Shown here: positions 1 through 14,300 of the stretch, in pieces | Position numbering within the stretch: the stretch's first letter is position 1 | Layout of the letters: each line of letters begins with the position of its first letter | Assembly: GCA_003254925.1 (NCBI GenBank) | Contig: QANZ01023174.1 | Location: 1 to 64,000, forward strand | DNA: 64,000 bases | DNA from: Chamaecrista fasciculata | Lineage: Eukaryota; Streptophyta; Magnoliopsida; Fabales; Fabaceae | Reading direction: 5' to 3' | Made by a program: the position numbers and the translations under genes | The notes under the pieces: model-generated | What the model was told of the DNA's origin: nothing | The model's database searches: none | The model's input: only the letters and a program-made list of their open reading frames with translations

Positions 1-43
1 TTATTTTTGCTTCCGCTGCCCTTGGCGCCTAGGATTCCCAACA
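1..43 (-). mobile_element. Terminus of a copia-like LTR (partial)
   Basis: Read on the minus strand this begins TGTTGGGAATCCTAGGCGCC and continues with a CAGCGGAAGC block. The same start occurs on the plus strand at 26676. The TG start and the repeated occurrence mark an LTR edge; the rest of the LTR lies left of the window. No coding sequence is visible. Confidence 0.6.
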
Positions 44-1600
44 CAAACAACCAGCAAATGTTTGGTCTACAACCTACAAACAGGGACATAGGAGTCAAAT
101 AGACGGCCAAAGCACAAATTGTCCCACTCTAAGACAGCTACCAGTCATCCCGGCCTCCCGGCCTTCACGACCTGGCCCACGCGGCGACCCGCCCAAGGGT
201 TACCTTCCCCCACAAAACCCAGAACACAACGGTGAGGAACCCAGACAACCCAAAAAGCTCATGAGCAAACCAAAAACCCAAAAATGTAAACCCAGATAAC
301 CAATAAGAACACCAACACAGTTGGAAAATTATACACCCCCTTTCTGCGAACTTGGACATCGCGACTCAAAACCCAGAAAATCGCATCCCCAAAACCCATT
401 CTTGGTTTCAAACCCTCAACTCGTGATACCCAGATTCCCGATGATCCTCCCATCCCAAATTCAAGACTCATCAACCCCAGTTTTCACTTCTCCTGACCAT
501 CGTGACACATTCCCACAAAACACCCACCCCTAACAGTTATCGAGAAACCCTAATCCTCACCCCTAAATCAAACACGATACGAGGGAACATTTAAAACAAT
601 CAAGGCATGAAATTTGTTGCTTACCCACAAACGTCGAACACAGACTGATGGCCAAACATGACAACTTCGCTTTAACCTCGCCGGACAGTTACGATTTGAT
701 CGCACCCGTCGCTAGGTGGTCAAAAATACCGGAATTAAATGCACTATAGTGGTGCAATCCGAGTCAACCTCTCGAGGAACTCTTGTGCAAAGTTTAAATG
801 CAAACGAAACCAAGTTATCACTAATCGGGTGAAAGCGAAGAGAAAGTTGTTCTTTGAATGTTTTTCTATGACCTAAAACAATAATTAAATAAAGCAATAA
901 TATTTTTGGGTTTTTTGACTAAAAGAACTAAAATGAAATTAATAATAATAAATGAGTTAAACAACTACAGAGAGAAAGGCACCCGACGGAGCATATGGAT
1001 CAAGCAATCATCACTCTATAAAATTATGTTAGAGTTATCTCACATTGATCATCCTAAGATAGTCACTAACCAAGCAACTTAGATTGACAAACTTGTCATG
1101 AAAGCATCTCAAACCAGACAAATTCAGAACAAGACATGAAAACCTCATTGAATTGATGAATAATTGATTAAGAGTCACAATCTCTATAACAAACACTATT
1201 GTCAGAGCTAATACATCAATAATTATAACCAAACTAGCATTCACTGAAAGGGTTACAATCAAGATATATATGAAAGAATCAAGTTCAACTCTCAATCTAA
1301 AGAATAGAATAAGAATAACAATCAAGTTCTAATTCTAAACCAAGAAACAGAAACAAGAAAGAATCCTAATCCGAATGTGAGAAAACTCCTTAGATGAAGC
1401 TCCTAGCTCATGCTTTAATCCATTCCTCCTCCGGGTTGAGGAGTTTAGCTACTCATGGTGCAGATAATCACAACATGTGCAAATCCTGACTGAACCGCCA
1501 TAGCACCAAGAAAACTCCCAAGAAGATGAAGAATGGTGAAAGGTGTTGATGGGGGAAGATGGAAGACGGCTCTCTAGGGTTGCTAACCACCGAAATATGA
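44..1600. other. No gene recognised; probable decayed repeat DNA
   Basis: The open frames here are short, overlap on both strands and show no domain. The first 550 bases are rich in C on the plus strand, and the remainder is AT-rich. I see no splice-consistent gene model. Confidence 0.5.
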
Positions 1601-2150
1601 CCTAGGGTTGAATAATATATCATTTTCGGATCATCCCCAAGTGGAACGGGTCAAATCTATCGACAAACGGGCTTGGGCTTGCATAATTATCAATTATGCG
1701 AACCCGCCGCAGGACCCACCGTGGACTTGCCCGCGGCGGTTCCCACGACGGTTTTTACAGAGTGACCCACCGCGGCCTTGCCCGCGGCGGTTTCCGCGGC
1801 GGTTTTTCCAGCAACTTTGATTCTTCTCGGTTTGGTCCCTGACTCGTCTCCAAGCATCCCTAAGCCTTCCTTGAAGTATTTCAACACTTTGGACTCCATT
1901 AAAACCTATCAAGAACATCGAGAAACTAAGTGAATTCCCAGGATAAAGAGGATCAACCAAATAATAAAGATTAAACTCGAGAAAACCACTCAATGAATCA
2001 CAAAATAGTCCAAATAATCCTCAAACCTCAAGGCATCATATTTCATCATAAGGGGACATAAAGACATGCAAATGAATCCCAAATGAAGATAAAATAACCT
2101 AAAATGTCACTAAAATATATGATGAAATATGGTCAGATCACGATTCCTCA
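1601..2150. other. Probable retrotransposon-derived non-coding DNA
   Basis: A GC-rich patch sits inside AT-rich DNA, followed by sequence of the type often found in plant gypsy LTRs or untranslated regions. I cannot define termini, so the assignment is an inference from texture only. Confidence 0.3.
1715..1815 (+). repeat. Two-copy GC-rich tandem repeat (about 50 bp unit)
   Basis: Two adjacent units each start CCCACCG and contain CTTGCCCGCGGCGGTT followed by CGGTTTTT. They begin at about 1715 and 1765 and differ at a handful of positions. The internal CCGCGG and CGGCGG runs are strongly self-complementary. Confidence 0.75.
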
Positions 2151-2159
2151 ACTAAAGGT

Positions 2160-2582
2160 GTCGACGGTTTCGCTTTCTCTCTCTCGCGTCTTCAATGGCT
2201 TAACGTAAATGAGAGAAGTCGTTTCATCTCTCTTTTATACCCCTCACTTATGCGGCAAACGAGGCATCCCAAAGGTTTCTTGACTTTTCAAATTTTTGGC
2301 CCTTCGCCAAGCGACACGTGTCTGTGACTAGACATGCTACCTATCACATGGTTGCCCGCCACAGCGACCATTGTCTTTCCCAGTGCACTCATCTTGCGCC
2401 CGCCATACGGCCCACCTTTCATCTTCGCGGATGCAAGTACTCCTGTATACTTTGGGCGTACGCCTGAAGCTCTTGCATGATTGAAGCATTGGTTCCATCA
2501 CTCACTTCAAGCCCTTCACCCCGCGCGCCTTAAGAGATTTGTACGACGAACGCGCTCGTAGACTTCTTTAAGGAGGGACTTG
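2160..2582 (+). other. Probable 3' non-coding region of a gypsy element with polypurine tract
   Basis: This GC-richer stretch leads directly into the LTR at 2583 and ends in a purine run (AAGGAGGGA, about 2571-2579), as expected of a polypurine tract in front of a 3' LTR. No open frame with a retroelement domain is present. Confidence 0.4.
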
Positions 2583-3205
2583 TGATACATCACTATTTGG
2601 GCGTACGCCTAGTAGGCTTTCGCTCCAGGCCTCCTTTCTTCTCCAAACCCTTCAGGGAGCACTTAAACCAATCAAATGCCCCTCCGCGCATTTAGGGGCG
2701 GCCGTTATCCAACCTGGATTATGGCACTCGCCCCTGGCTTGGCTCGCAATCACCCACGATTGCCTTGTTCCGCAATTCTCGGTCTCCGCCATCCTCGCTA
2801 GTGAAAGATCGTGGCCCATGGACTTGGTCAGACCCATATTCTCCAGTCCACTAGCGCCCGCCCTCTGGCACTACCCGCAATCACCCACGATTGCCTTGCT
2901 CAGCAAATCTCGGTCTCCACCACTCTTGCTGGTGGAGAATGTGTCCAGCAACGTGGTGCGCCCCACGCGTTGGCCACCACCCTTCACTCTGCTCTATAAA
3001 TAGAGCTCAACCCAGCAGACAAAGGTTAGCTACTATTTACTCACCAGAATTCTCTTACTCTCATATCTCTCAAATACTAACTTGAGTGTCGGAGTATTTT
3101 TCGCAGGGCACCCCTGTGAAGCTCTTGTAGGTACTTAGACATTCAAGCTTGCTCTTGCAGCCCACACTTGTGAACTAGATAAGCCTACCCTTTTCTAGTT
3201 TATCA
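2583..3205 (+). mobile_element. Gypsy-type LTR, family X, copy 1
   Basis: It starts TGATACATCACTATTTGGGC and ends CTAGTTTATCA, the same ends as the LTR at 58007-58611. It contains the shared TATA-like CTCTATAAATAG near 2992. The purine tract upstream suggests it is the 3' LTR of a deleted element. Bases on either side (ACTTG and GATAC) do not form a target duplication. Confidence 0.8.
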
Positions 3206-4738
3206 GATACTATAATCTAATTTTCCAGTAGTGATTTTATACTACTTTTGTTTGGGTTCCTGAATAATTGAAATATATGATTAGACTCTTGAAATATTTT
3301 AATTATCAACTATTGGATCCCTAATGACAATTTGGTCCATGAATTTAAACTAATTTTATATTTTTTGGTCCGTGAATTTGTATAAATTTTATACTTTTTT
3401 TCTTCTTGAATTTGAATAGTTAATTCATGGACCAAATTCTTGAATTTTATACTTTTTTAAAAAAGTTAATTCAACTACAAAAAGTTAATTCAAATTTATG
3501 ATTAACTATTATGATTTGTACAAATTCACGGGCCAAAAAATATAAAATTAGTTTAAATTCATGGATTATAATTTGTACAAATTTAACTTTTTTGTAAAAA
3601 TTAGTTAAAATTCATGGACAAAAAAAAGTTAATTTTATGGACAAGAATTTGTACAAGAATTTTATACTTTTTGTACAAGAATTAACTACGATTTTATACA
3701 AAAAAAAGTTAATTCTTCCAAACTATTATGAATTTTGTGGTCAATAAAATTCTTGTACAAATTTTTGACCAAAAAAAGTTAATTTTATGGATAACATTGT
3801 AAAATTTAGTTAATTTTATACTTTTTGTACAAATTTGTAAAAATTCATGGACCAAAAAAAGTTAAAATTAGTTAATTCAAAAATAAGTATTATGATTTGG
3901 TCCGTCAACTAAAAAAAGTATTACTTTTAAAAATCCAATAAGAATTTCTTGAATCATAATAGCCTGTTAAGAATTGTACAAATCATAATAGTTAATCATA
4001 AATTTGAATTAATTTTATACTTTTTTTTTTAAATTTGTACTAAATCAATACTCTTTGGTCTCTGAATTTGACCTAAGGACCAAATCGTAGATAGTTGTAA
4101 TAATTCAGAAATTGAGTAGTATATTTTGAATTATCAATAACTGATTAGTTGATTTGGTATAAATTCAATAGTGAATTTTCTCTTATATTTAATTTTTAAT
4201 TTTAAAAATTATAATGTATACATTATATATTAATAATGTTATCATTATTTGACAACTTCATATATTAATAAATTTCTTATTTTTTATTATATTTATTTAT
4301 AATTATAAGAATAAACCTGTGTAAGATAACCTCTAGTATAGATATTGACATAGATTACTTTTAATTATTAAACAAAAGTATTAATTTCCTACCCAAACTT
4401 TATATCAAATGTCAACTTCGTCTTTGATTTTTTTTTGTGGTCAATTTTTTCTTCAATCTTTTATATTTTTGTCAATTTTATCTTTTGATTAACTTCTTTC
4501 AATAAATTAACGACAAACTGCATCTTGTTTTTCAATCTAAGTTGGGATTTGAATTTATTTTTTTATCAATTTTATATTATATATCATTAGATTTTGGCTA
4601 AATTAAGAATAAATGATAAAATTGACCAAAGTGTGAAATATTAGAGACAAAATTGACAAAAAAAAAAAAGTTGAGGATGAAATTTACAATTAATATAGAT
4701 TTAAGATTTTATATTGTTTTTTCTCAATTATTATTACA
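3206..4738. repeat. AT-rich fold-back DNA with GGTCC motifs
   Basis: Many short blocks of the form TTGGTCC...GAATTT occur in both orientations with runs of AAAAAAAGTTAA, mainly at 3240-4130. Opposite-strand copies make the region highly self-complementary. Similar wording reappears at 57780-58006. From about 4150 to 4738 it is simple AT-rich DNA with no gene. Confidence 0.6.
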
Positions 4739-4747
4739 TAAAATTTA

Positions 4748-5147
4748 GGCTTAAGTGCACTTTTGGTCCCTTAACTTTCGCAAAGGTCTCAATTTGGTCC
4801 CCTAATTTTTTTTGTTGCAATTTTGGTCCCCTAACTTTTGAAAACGTCTCACCATTGGTCCCCTAACTTTTTTGTTGCAATTTTGGTCCCCTAACTTTTG
4901 AAAACGTCTCACCATTGGTCCCCTTTTGGTCCCAAGTTAGGGGACCAAAATTGAGACTTTTTCGAAAGTTAGGGAACCAACAGTGAGACGTTTTCAAAAG
5001 TTAGGGGACTAAAATTGCAACAAAAAAAGTTAGGGGACCAAACTGAGACTTTTGCGAAAGTTAGGGGACCAAAATTGAAGCAAAAAAAGTTAGGGGACCA
5101 AATTGAAACCTTTGCGAAAGCTAGGGGACCAAAAGTGCACTTAAGCC
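4748..5147. mobile_element. Mutator-like MITE (GGCYWAAGTGCA family), copy 1
   Basis: A 400-bp fold-back element whose ends are GGCTTAAGTGCACTTTTGGT and its reverse complement. It is flanked by a perfect 9-bp direct repeat TAAAATTTA (4739-4747 and 5148-5156). The interior is GGTCCCCTAACTTT motifs in both orientations. A 9-bp duplication is typical of Mutator-type transposition. It lies about 180 bp upstream of the CAP-H start codon. Confidence 0.85.
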
Positions 5148-5323
5148 TAAAATTTATAATTCCGGTCGGAATTGTCTCAAATAAAAAATTTAAAGAAAGC
5201 GAAGAGTCCCATACTCCCATTCTTCCTCTGTACGCTATCGCTCGGAAATTGTAGTAACCACCGATATTGCTTCAACAATTCCTTCTTCTTCTTCTTTCTT
5301 CTCTCTCTTTGGCATCATCGTCT

Positions 5324-8300
5324 ATGGAAGCAGAAGCATCGACTCCTTTACCATTAACGGCGGCGAGGCACCAGAGAGCTCCGATGGCCACTAGGCTTCA
5401 TTTTCCGACCACTTCATTCTTCGTCGGCTCCAACGACGACCATCTCGAACGCGCTCAGTCACGTGCCGCCAGAGCCGCCGCCTCCATCCGTCGTAAGGTC
5501 ACCGCTCCTCCGTCTCCGGCCGGTCCCGGTCTCAGCAATGAACAGATCGTTGAGTTGTTCCACAATTGTATAAAGCTTGCTAGTGAGAATGTTCGTTCTA
5601 CTACTCTCTGATCTCACTCTTACTTGTTTTTTGTGTTTCCAATGCTTTATAAATTTAGTTAGTTTTAAGGGAAATGAGTAGAAAAATTGTATGCCCTAAG
5701 GAAAATAATCTAGGTTAAAGGTTCATTTTGGTCCTAAATGTATGCTCTATTGAATATGACTGTTTCAAGTTCAAAGGTGACGAGTTTAGTACTACGTATT
5801 GTTCTCAAAGACTAATTTCTCTATCTTGTTGGGGTCGTCAAACAAGCAAAGTTGATCATATCTCTCTTGTTTCAAATTCTAATGCAACGAATTTAGAACT
5901 ACGAGTTTCTCTTAACAAGTCATTTGAACTTGAAATGATAAACAAGAGAAATATGACAAAATTCAATAATTTGGGACCAAAATGAAACATTTTACCAACA
6001 TTTAGGACCAAAATGAAATATTTTGCCAACATTTAGGACCAATTTGAACATTTTGAAACATAACGGACCAAAATGAACATTAGGGCATACCTTTAGGACC
6101 AAAATGACCCTCTGACCAATAATCTATATCAGGATTTATTTTCACTATTTATGGTAGAAACTTCCTGGGTTTTAAGATGCATTTTATTGTTTTGACATGT
6201 TGGTGAGAGTTAATGTATTGAGTTGGCATGGTCTAGTTTATGCCTGTGGATACATATATGCACTCACAAGTATTAATTTCTATAGATAGAAAGATATGGA
6301 CGTAGTTAACTTGGCTCAAGACATTATGACAGGTTATGGTTAAGAATGGGGATGTTGAAATGATTCAGTTTCATAGAATTAGATATTGGAAAAAATTGAC
6401 CCAAAAACAGGAATTATGTAGAAAATAATGATTCATCCTTAGGACAATTATCTTGAATTTGAAGTTCATAAAGGTTTGAAACCAAACTTTTACTAGTATG
6501 ATAATGGTCTGTAATGTAAGCATATATAAGATTCTGTTTTGGTGTGCAAATATGAGCTGAAGATCTTAAGCTTAAACTATAATAACTAATCAGTTCAGTG
6601 ATGATTAAAATATTTTCATTTAACAATATTGTGTTCTTTTTTCCCTTGAATAGAAAATAAATCAGAAGAACAGTTGGCAACTGAAGCTCATAGATCATCT
6701 TAGCGAGATTATCAAAGTTGAAGCTGAAAATGATGCAGAGACTAATTTCCAGAAGGTATGGGGTCAGTGTTTCAGGGTGAAATGGTTAATGGACTTGTCA
6801 TTTTTTTTTCATGGTTTGCTTTTGATATGGAATTGGCAGGCAAGCTGCACACTAGAGGCAGGCGTGAAAATTTACTCAGCTAGGGTGGATGCTGTGCATT
6901 CAGAGGCATATAAAATCCTCATTAGAATGAATCAAGCTAGTTTAGAAGATGAACAAGGTTCATCTCTTGCTTATTTATTTGGTCAGTGAAACTGATTAAT
7001 GGGTGTTGCTGGTTCTTCTATTTCTTAGTTTTCATAATGTTTGTTACTTATAGAAGGTTCTGAATGTGAAAACTTTTCTTTTACTATTAGCCAAGATATT
7101 ATATGGTGTAAGTTGCCCATGGTTAGTGTTTGGGATTAGGACCTATTATAGTCATATGTCATGTAATTGGTCTATTTTCTATTTTGAATATCTATAGTTT
7201 TAAGCTACTATATGCCAAAATCTCATACTGGGAACATAGTTAAAACATAGAAATTGTACTTGATTTGTTTGGTACGAATTATGAAACATGAGCATGTTAT
7301 GATTTAAATTAATACAATGTGAAAATCTCAAACTCTGAAAATAGCCAAGGTTTCAGGAGTTATTTTTACTTTAAAAACTTGGGTTCTTTTCACAGCTCTG
7401 TTATAGTCTAGGACTCCACTCTCCAAGTTTGTATTTCCCCGTTACAAACTTTGCAATTTAAATTTTTAAGAATTAGAGAATCTAACTTGAATCCTTTCAT
7501 ATTTGGCTACTACCTTGGGAATGTATTCAATTATTTTCTATATAAGGTCCTGGTTCTAAATGTATGATATTTCCATGCCAAAATTCGGAACGACTATGAT
7601 TTTGACTCTCAATGTGCAGTGTAAATTGTTTGCTTGTCATTCCTTTTAAGTGATTTGAGGCTCAAAATTTCAGCACTTCACTCTCTTTAGGTTTCCACTT
7701 TCCATTCACTTCTCCTTTAGTTTGTTAATGGTGGAGAGTCTTTCTTTGGACAGTCAATTCACTTCTATTTTTGATATGTATTTGATATGAACCTGATATG
7801 CTGAAACATTAATGTTGTGAATATTTGTATTAATTAGGATATCAATTAGGAATTGATTGGATAGCAATTAGGGATTGATTGTAGCTGAATAATTATTCTC
7901 ATTTATCTTGTTTCCTAGAATAGATTGAAAACTCTTGTATAAATACCCTATCATTTTCATGAATAAAACAACACAATTTCTCTCACTTATCAATTAATAG
8001 TTCTAGTAGATATGTAGATGCAGCAAGTTGATTGCATAGAATATAATTAAGCACTTTAATGAAGCTGGGGTTTTATTAATCCTTACTTTTATTTGTCGAA
8101 GACAAATGGATGGGAGGTCTATGGTTCACCTATTACTTTCCTTGCCCTTGCTTTTCCAAATAGCAGTTGTTCCTTCCTTTGGATTTTATAATACCGTCCT
8201 GATTATTATTTTGTGTGTGTTTTCTCCTCGTTTCCTGGATGGTAACCAGTGGTCATTCTGTCGTGTTTAGTTGGATGATATATTTTTTAGATTTTTTTTG

Positions 8301-11300
8301 GGCCAAATATTATATTAGATTTTCAACTTAATTTTCCTGGCTTACTTTTGAATATGTTATATTTTCTGTCAAGTTTTAGCAATAATTCCATTGAAGAATA
8401 TTAATTGTATTTAGAATTACTTCAAAGTTCTTTGTTGGCAGAAAAAAATGCTGAGGTTGTTGGCAGTAGTGGTAATAAGCGAAAGTGCAACTCAAAACCA
8501 GGGCTGGACACGGACGTGAAGGTGCAGATTCTACATTCTTATTGTGTATGTTCTTGGAGTATAATATAAACACATAAATGTGGATGATGCAGATATCACC
8601 ACTGTCAACATTGGAATCTTCCTTTGAAGCTCTTAATGTTAAGAAGTTTGATGGTAATTTTATTTATGATTTATGATTTCTCACACTTATCTTTATCATT
8701 TTGACATTTTGTAATTCATAACTTCTTCCCAGTGGCCTTTGTGGTCGATCCTCTATATCATCAAACCTCTTCATTATTTGATGAGGGTGGAGCCAAGGGT
8801 CTATTGCTGAACAACCTTGGAATATATGGAGGATGCCACGTACTCTTTGATTCATTTGACGTACCAGGGAAGTCTAAGTCATATTCAAATAATATCGATA
8901 CTTCAGATAAAATTGATCTTTCCTTCACTAAAGGTGTGTGGCTATGGCACTACTTGGAAAAATCTTCTCACTTCATATGTTGTGAAGTTATGTTTTCCTT
9001 CTAATTTCTTTTGTATACAGTATACTTTTCCATTTCTTTCCCTACCTCTTAGCTATTGGCTATTTCCTTTAATAGAATCAGTAGAGCAGATGGTGATGAA
9101 TATGGCAATGATCACGGATATATCTCCTACACTTAAGGATATTATTAACCTATTGGATGAAGAGAGCCCGAGGTCATTGCCATTACCTAATTTGAGTCAA
9201 GAATCAGAACTAAAAGCTGATGCATTTGGGAACAAGGAACCAGATTTTGATTGTGGTATATCTGGGAATTATGACACCTCAAATTTTGACGAATGGGATG
9301 AGACAAGTGCTGTAAATGAGAGATCCAGTTCTTTGGATTCTGACTTTGAAGGATGGCACCAGGTATATGTTGCATGATTGCATATTCTACTGGATAATTG
9401 TTATTCCCAATTACATTTTGCTTATCTGTTTCATTTTTGCATATCCTCTCCTATTGTCTCTCTCAAAGATTTGCTAAAAGTATCAGGTCTCATAAGTACT
9501 ATTTTGTTTGTGGAGGATAATGACAACTATTCATCTTACAAAGAAAACATGGATGACAACAATGGAACAATTCCGACATTTTTGTTACGAGGGTTGACAA
9601 ATACTCTTAAACAGAATGCTTGGGCAGGTCCTGATCACTGGAAGTATCAGAGACCTAAGGGTATGCCTTTGGCATTGACAGTAATTTTCTTTTTCCAACT
9701 TTCATAGATCTGGCTATCTCATGCTTCTATGTTGTAGGTCCAGAGGGCAATCCGGGTTTGGAATTTGGACCGAACATCATTGCTAAGAGATCAAGGAACA
9801 AAAGCATTTTAGATGTTGATATTGAGTTTATGGAATTTTTGGGAAAAGAAAAACCCAATATTTTTTCTCCTCCACAAAATCCTAAGTCCTTACTGTTGGC
9901 TGCAAATCGATCACCACCTTCTAGCAAACTTCCAGAAGATTGTCTTTATCAACCTCAGGATATTCTCAGCCTGTTTCTTCTTCCGAATGTTACGGTGAGT
10001 AGATTTGCTAATGACAAAAGTCCTTTGATTGTAAAATATTCCAGTTTTGTACTTTTAGGAGAACTCTTGCCCTCTACTGTTGAGTTCTTTTTGCTTAGTA
10101 CAAAATTGTCTATTCAAAAGCATTTTTTTTGTCTATATAATTTAGATTCAAGGTGCTTTATCGCATGCAGTTTCTTATGTATAAGTTCTATCAAGTTGGA
10201 CACATGTCTCTTGCAATTAATGACTTAGTCCTTGTTTTTCTTTTCCAGTGCCTTGAGATGAGAGGAAGAAAACTATCAGGTATAAGCTACCATCTTGCAT
10301 CTTATTGGGTGTGCTCTAATAGATTATTATGGGATACTTTTGTGTTTTCTTTGGATGAAGTAATTGAAGTCAAAAGAGTAGTTTTTGGAGGTGATTAACT
10401 TAATTTCGTAGAAAATTTGAAATTCCACCTAAATAGGCGGAATTTGAAAATTCCTATCACCTAAATAGATTTTTATATTTTTTTTTGGTAAGGAAAGGGC
10501 TCACTAAGAGCATAGATTTTTATATTTACATATACACAAAACAGATTAAGCATAGATATACACAAAGTGCATATACTTTGTGTATATATGTGTACATACT
10601 ATGTGTGTAAATGGTTGTTCATGTATGTACACATATATACATAAAGTGCATTAACATAAGCATAGATATGTGTGAATACATATGTAAGCAACGCACATAC
10701 ATACTAAAGCAGTAGCGGCAGATTTGAGAAGAAAAAGGTGATCTGATTTTATTATAGAATGTGTATATAAAGCCCAAACAAAATTCATTATTGGAATATT
10801 GAAGTTACTCACTTGAAGGCCATGCATAATTGCCTATAGCCCAAACAAATTCCAAGTTACTCTCTTGGAGTACGAGTGTTCTTGTATTAGAACACAGCCA
10901 ACCTATGAAACATGTACACTGACATGGACACGGGACACGACACGGACACAGACTCACCGACACGTCAAATTCTTAAAATTACATGACACGCCACGCCACA
11001 CGGCATATAATTATATATAGATATAATTGCAAAATCATTAATTTTAATGAAAAATTTAAAAATTACAATATTTATTCATTATATATGTCATATGTGTTAT
11101 TATTTTCTACTGTTTGTCATATTAAAGTCTCAAAAAATTGATTTTATATCTTGAAACTTATAAAATATGTGTCGTATGGGTGTCGGATGTCCGTGTCCGG
11201 CACGGCGATACGCTCTCAAAATGAAGTTTCCATCTTCATAGTCATTTTGAAAAATCACTCCAACACTCAACCCACTCCTTCAAAACAACTTTCTGCAACC

Positions 11301-14300
11301 CATAACTTAACTATCTCTAAACTTAACCAATTGTCCAATTCTAACATCATCATCAACTAGCTTAAATTCTAACTAAGCTTGGGTTAGTATTTGGGTATTT
11401 CAAAAACTAAGGATTTTAAGTGTGGGAAACTCACAAAACCATCTAAATTAAGAGATTAATCAAAATTATGAAACTTGTCATATTATTACCTCAGTGGTGG
11501 TGGAACATTTATCTGTCATTCACAGCCTCACACTATGCAATGGGGAAAAACAAAGGTGATGGAAGAAATGCTATAGGCAGGAGAGAAGGTTATGTTATGT
11601 TTTGCTTTTTTTCTTTGTTCAAATTTAATTTTGTGAATTTTCAAAATAAGTTTTGGACAAAATAATAAATATATTTGATTTCCTTGCTAAAAGAGAGTTC
11701 CAACGAATATTTTTAAAACTCATTTTCGTCTATTGAAAATATCTGAACTATACAAAACAATTGGATATGATTTGCAATAGATAGATTTTTACTCAAAATT
11801 ACTCCTCAATTTGAATCACAAGTTCAGGTAAACATCAATGGTTACTCCCAGTTTATACATGAGTCCTACATTTACCAATTTACATAATTTACCAAATTAA
11901 CTTAATTATTCTAGTTTAGGCCAAAAGAAAAAAAAAACTTGATTACTCTAGTTTATTGCATTAAAAATCTATTTCTAATTGTACCTGTAACTAATTTTAA
12001 TTATTTACATCCTAATTGACACCCTAAAATTCATTAACTTAGTTCCTTGATAAGGGTTAGACTATAATGCAAAGTTTGATTCTTGACATGAGATGCAATG
12101 GGTCAAGAGCCAATAAAATAATGACAGGTGAAAAAGTTAGTTGTATGTAAGTAGTGGTGTGACTCCATACACAGTTGTGATTGGTTAAAAAATTTATTAT
12201 TTTTTTTTTTATTTTTCAGCATTAAATTACATCAATGGTTATAATTATGCCACATCAGCATTTGCATCCCATGTCAAGAATCAAACTTTGCATCTTAGAC
12301 TAACCCCCTTGATAAATCAAATCCTTGATTTATTACACCATTCTTTTAGGAAGTCAGATCAAAACGGAGCTTAATTATTGGCTTGATAATTTTTTATTTC
12401 ACCCTTCTAATTCAATCCTCCTGTTTCTCACATTAATTCTAAGGTAATAACTGGTGTCTACTGTGTGTAGTGATTTTTAATTCCTATCATTTTACAATTC
12501 CTTTATTACTACTACTACTGCTACTACTATTATTGTTATTGTCATCATCATTTTACAACATAGACATGATAATGGCCTTTGTGCTATTTGTTCCAGAAGA
12601 AAACATATGGCAACAAGACAGTGATATGGATAAGTCATTACCATCGTGGGGCAATGAGAGTGTGCTTGATGAACATTATCAAGATTTACATGTACACAAT
12701 AACGATGAAGTCTCTGATGGACTTATCTTGGAGCCTCACAAGGTACTTTTAATCCTTTATTGTTTCTCCAATTGTTAAACTTGGCCTCTATAGAATTTGG
12801 CCAACACATGGGAAATTTCTTTTCCTGTCTTTTGAGATGTTAACAATATGTGAAATGCGATGTTCAATTCTTTTAATGAAGGGGGAGTTTGACTTTCACA
12901 TCACCTAAGTCTGTAAATGTTATCCAGATGACTTCTTTCTGAGAAAAGTGGGGAATGTATAATTTATTTTGATCTTTCACATATTAATAATACCTATGAA
13001 TATCATTGGTTTTCTCAATTTGCATTTCATTTTGTTGCTTACACGAATGGCTTGTATTCAGGTAAACAAAATTGAAGTTCTGTATGAAAAAATTTCCAAA
13101 CAAGTTGATGTACATGCTTTGAAGGAATCTCTTTGGTGTCATATTCAAGATTGTAATGAAAGTATTGAGCAGGTAATGTTATATTTCAACTATCTAACTT
13201 CAATATCTCCTAAAGTTCGGTGCTGCTCTCTATAAAATTGCTATATTTCTATTTTTAGATTTAGTGATTTTTTTCCAGTATTTGCTTAGTTGCCTCAAAA
13301 TGTTGATGGTAGGGGCATATGCTTCTTTTAGTCTATCTATTTATATGGTGTTAGGAATTCATATCTCTATCAGCCAAAACAGAAACTCCAGGGTATCATT
13401 AGGTTATATTTGATTATGGGTCAAAGTGCACTTTTGATCCCATAACATTTTCTCAGGTCTCAATTTGGTCCCATAACTTTTTTTGTTGCACTTTTGGTCC
13501 CATATCTTTTGCTCAGGTTGCAGATTTAGTCCCGTATCACTTTTTGTCTCATTTTTTAGGTGAGGTTGTTGAATTGGTCCCATATCTTTGTAAAATGTTC
13601 CAACGTCAGTCTCACTTGACCCGAAACGATATGGGACCAATTCCGCCACCTGACCCGAAGATATGGGACCAAAAGTATAATACGGGACCAAATCTACAAC
13701 CTAAACCAAAAGTGAAAAAAAAAAAAAGTTGTGGGACCAAATTGAGACCTGAGCAAAAGTTATAGGACCAAAAGTGTACTTTGGCCTTGATTATATCAGG
13801 TTTGAATTTGGCCTTTACTTTTGTCAATATAAGAAATTGTGTTCATTGTCATAATGCTGTTTAACTACATGGCTGCATAAATGTTTGTATATTTCTTTCC
13901 CACTAGTGTAGCTACAATAGCCTGAATTGGTACTTCTTAGATGTTGGCTATGAAGGCTTAAAGGATTTGATTTTTTTAGGACGCCATGGCTTAGATCAAG
14001 CAAATGGTATTAACGGCATTTGGAGCGGTTGTCTCAGCTGGGAGTTGTAGCACAAAAAAAAAAAAAGGAGACAACTGTTCATGTCTGAATGAGTGGAAAA
14101 GCTATAGATCAATTGAGCTTATCAAATAAAAAAAATACCAAGTTATTATACTTTTTAGGCTAAAGTGCAAATTTAGTCTCATATCTTTTACTCAGTTCCC
14201 AATTTGGTCCCATGTTTTTTTTTGTTGCACTTTTGGTCCCATATCTTTGTGTGAAGTCCCAATTTGGTCCCATATCTTTTTTTGTTGCATATTTGGTCTT

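Noticed and set aside
8817..9377. 186-codon plus-strand frame over CAP-H
   Set aside because: It runs through intron 6 into exon 7. Only the part from 9076 agrees with the family; the preceding part is out of frame for exon 6 and reads intron.
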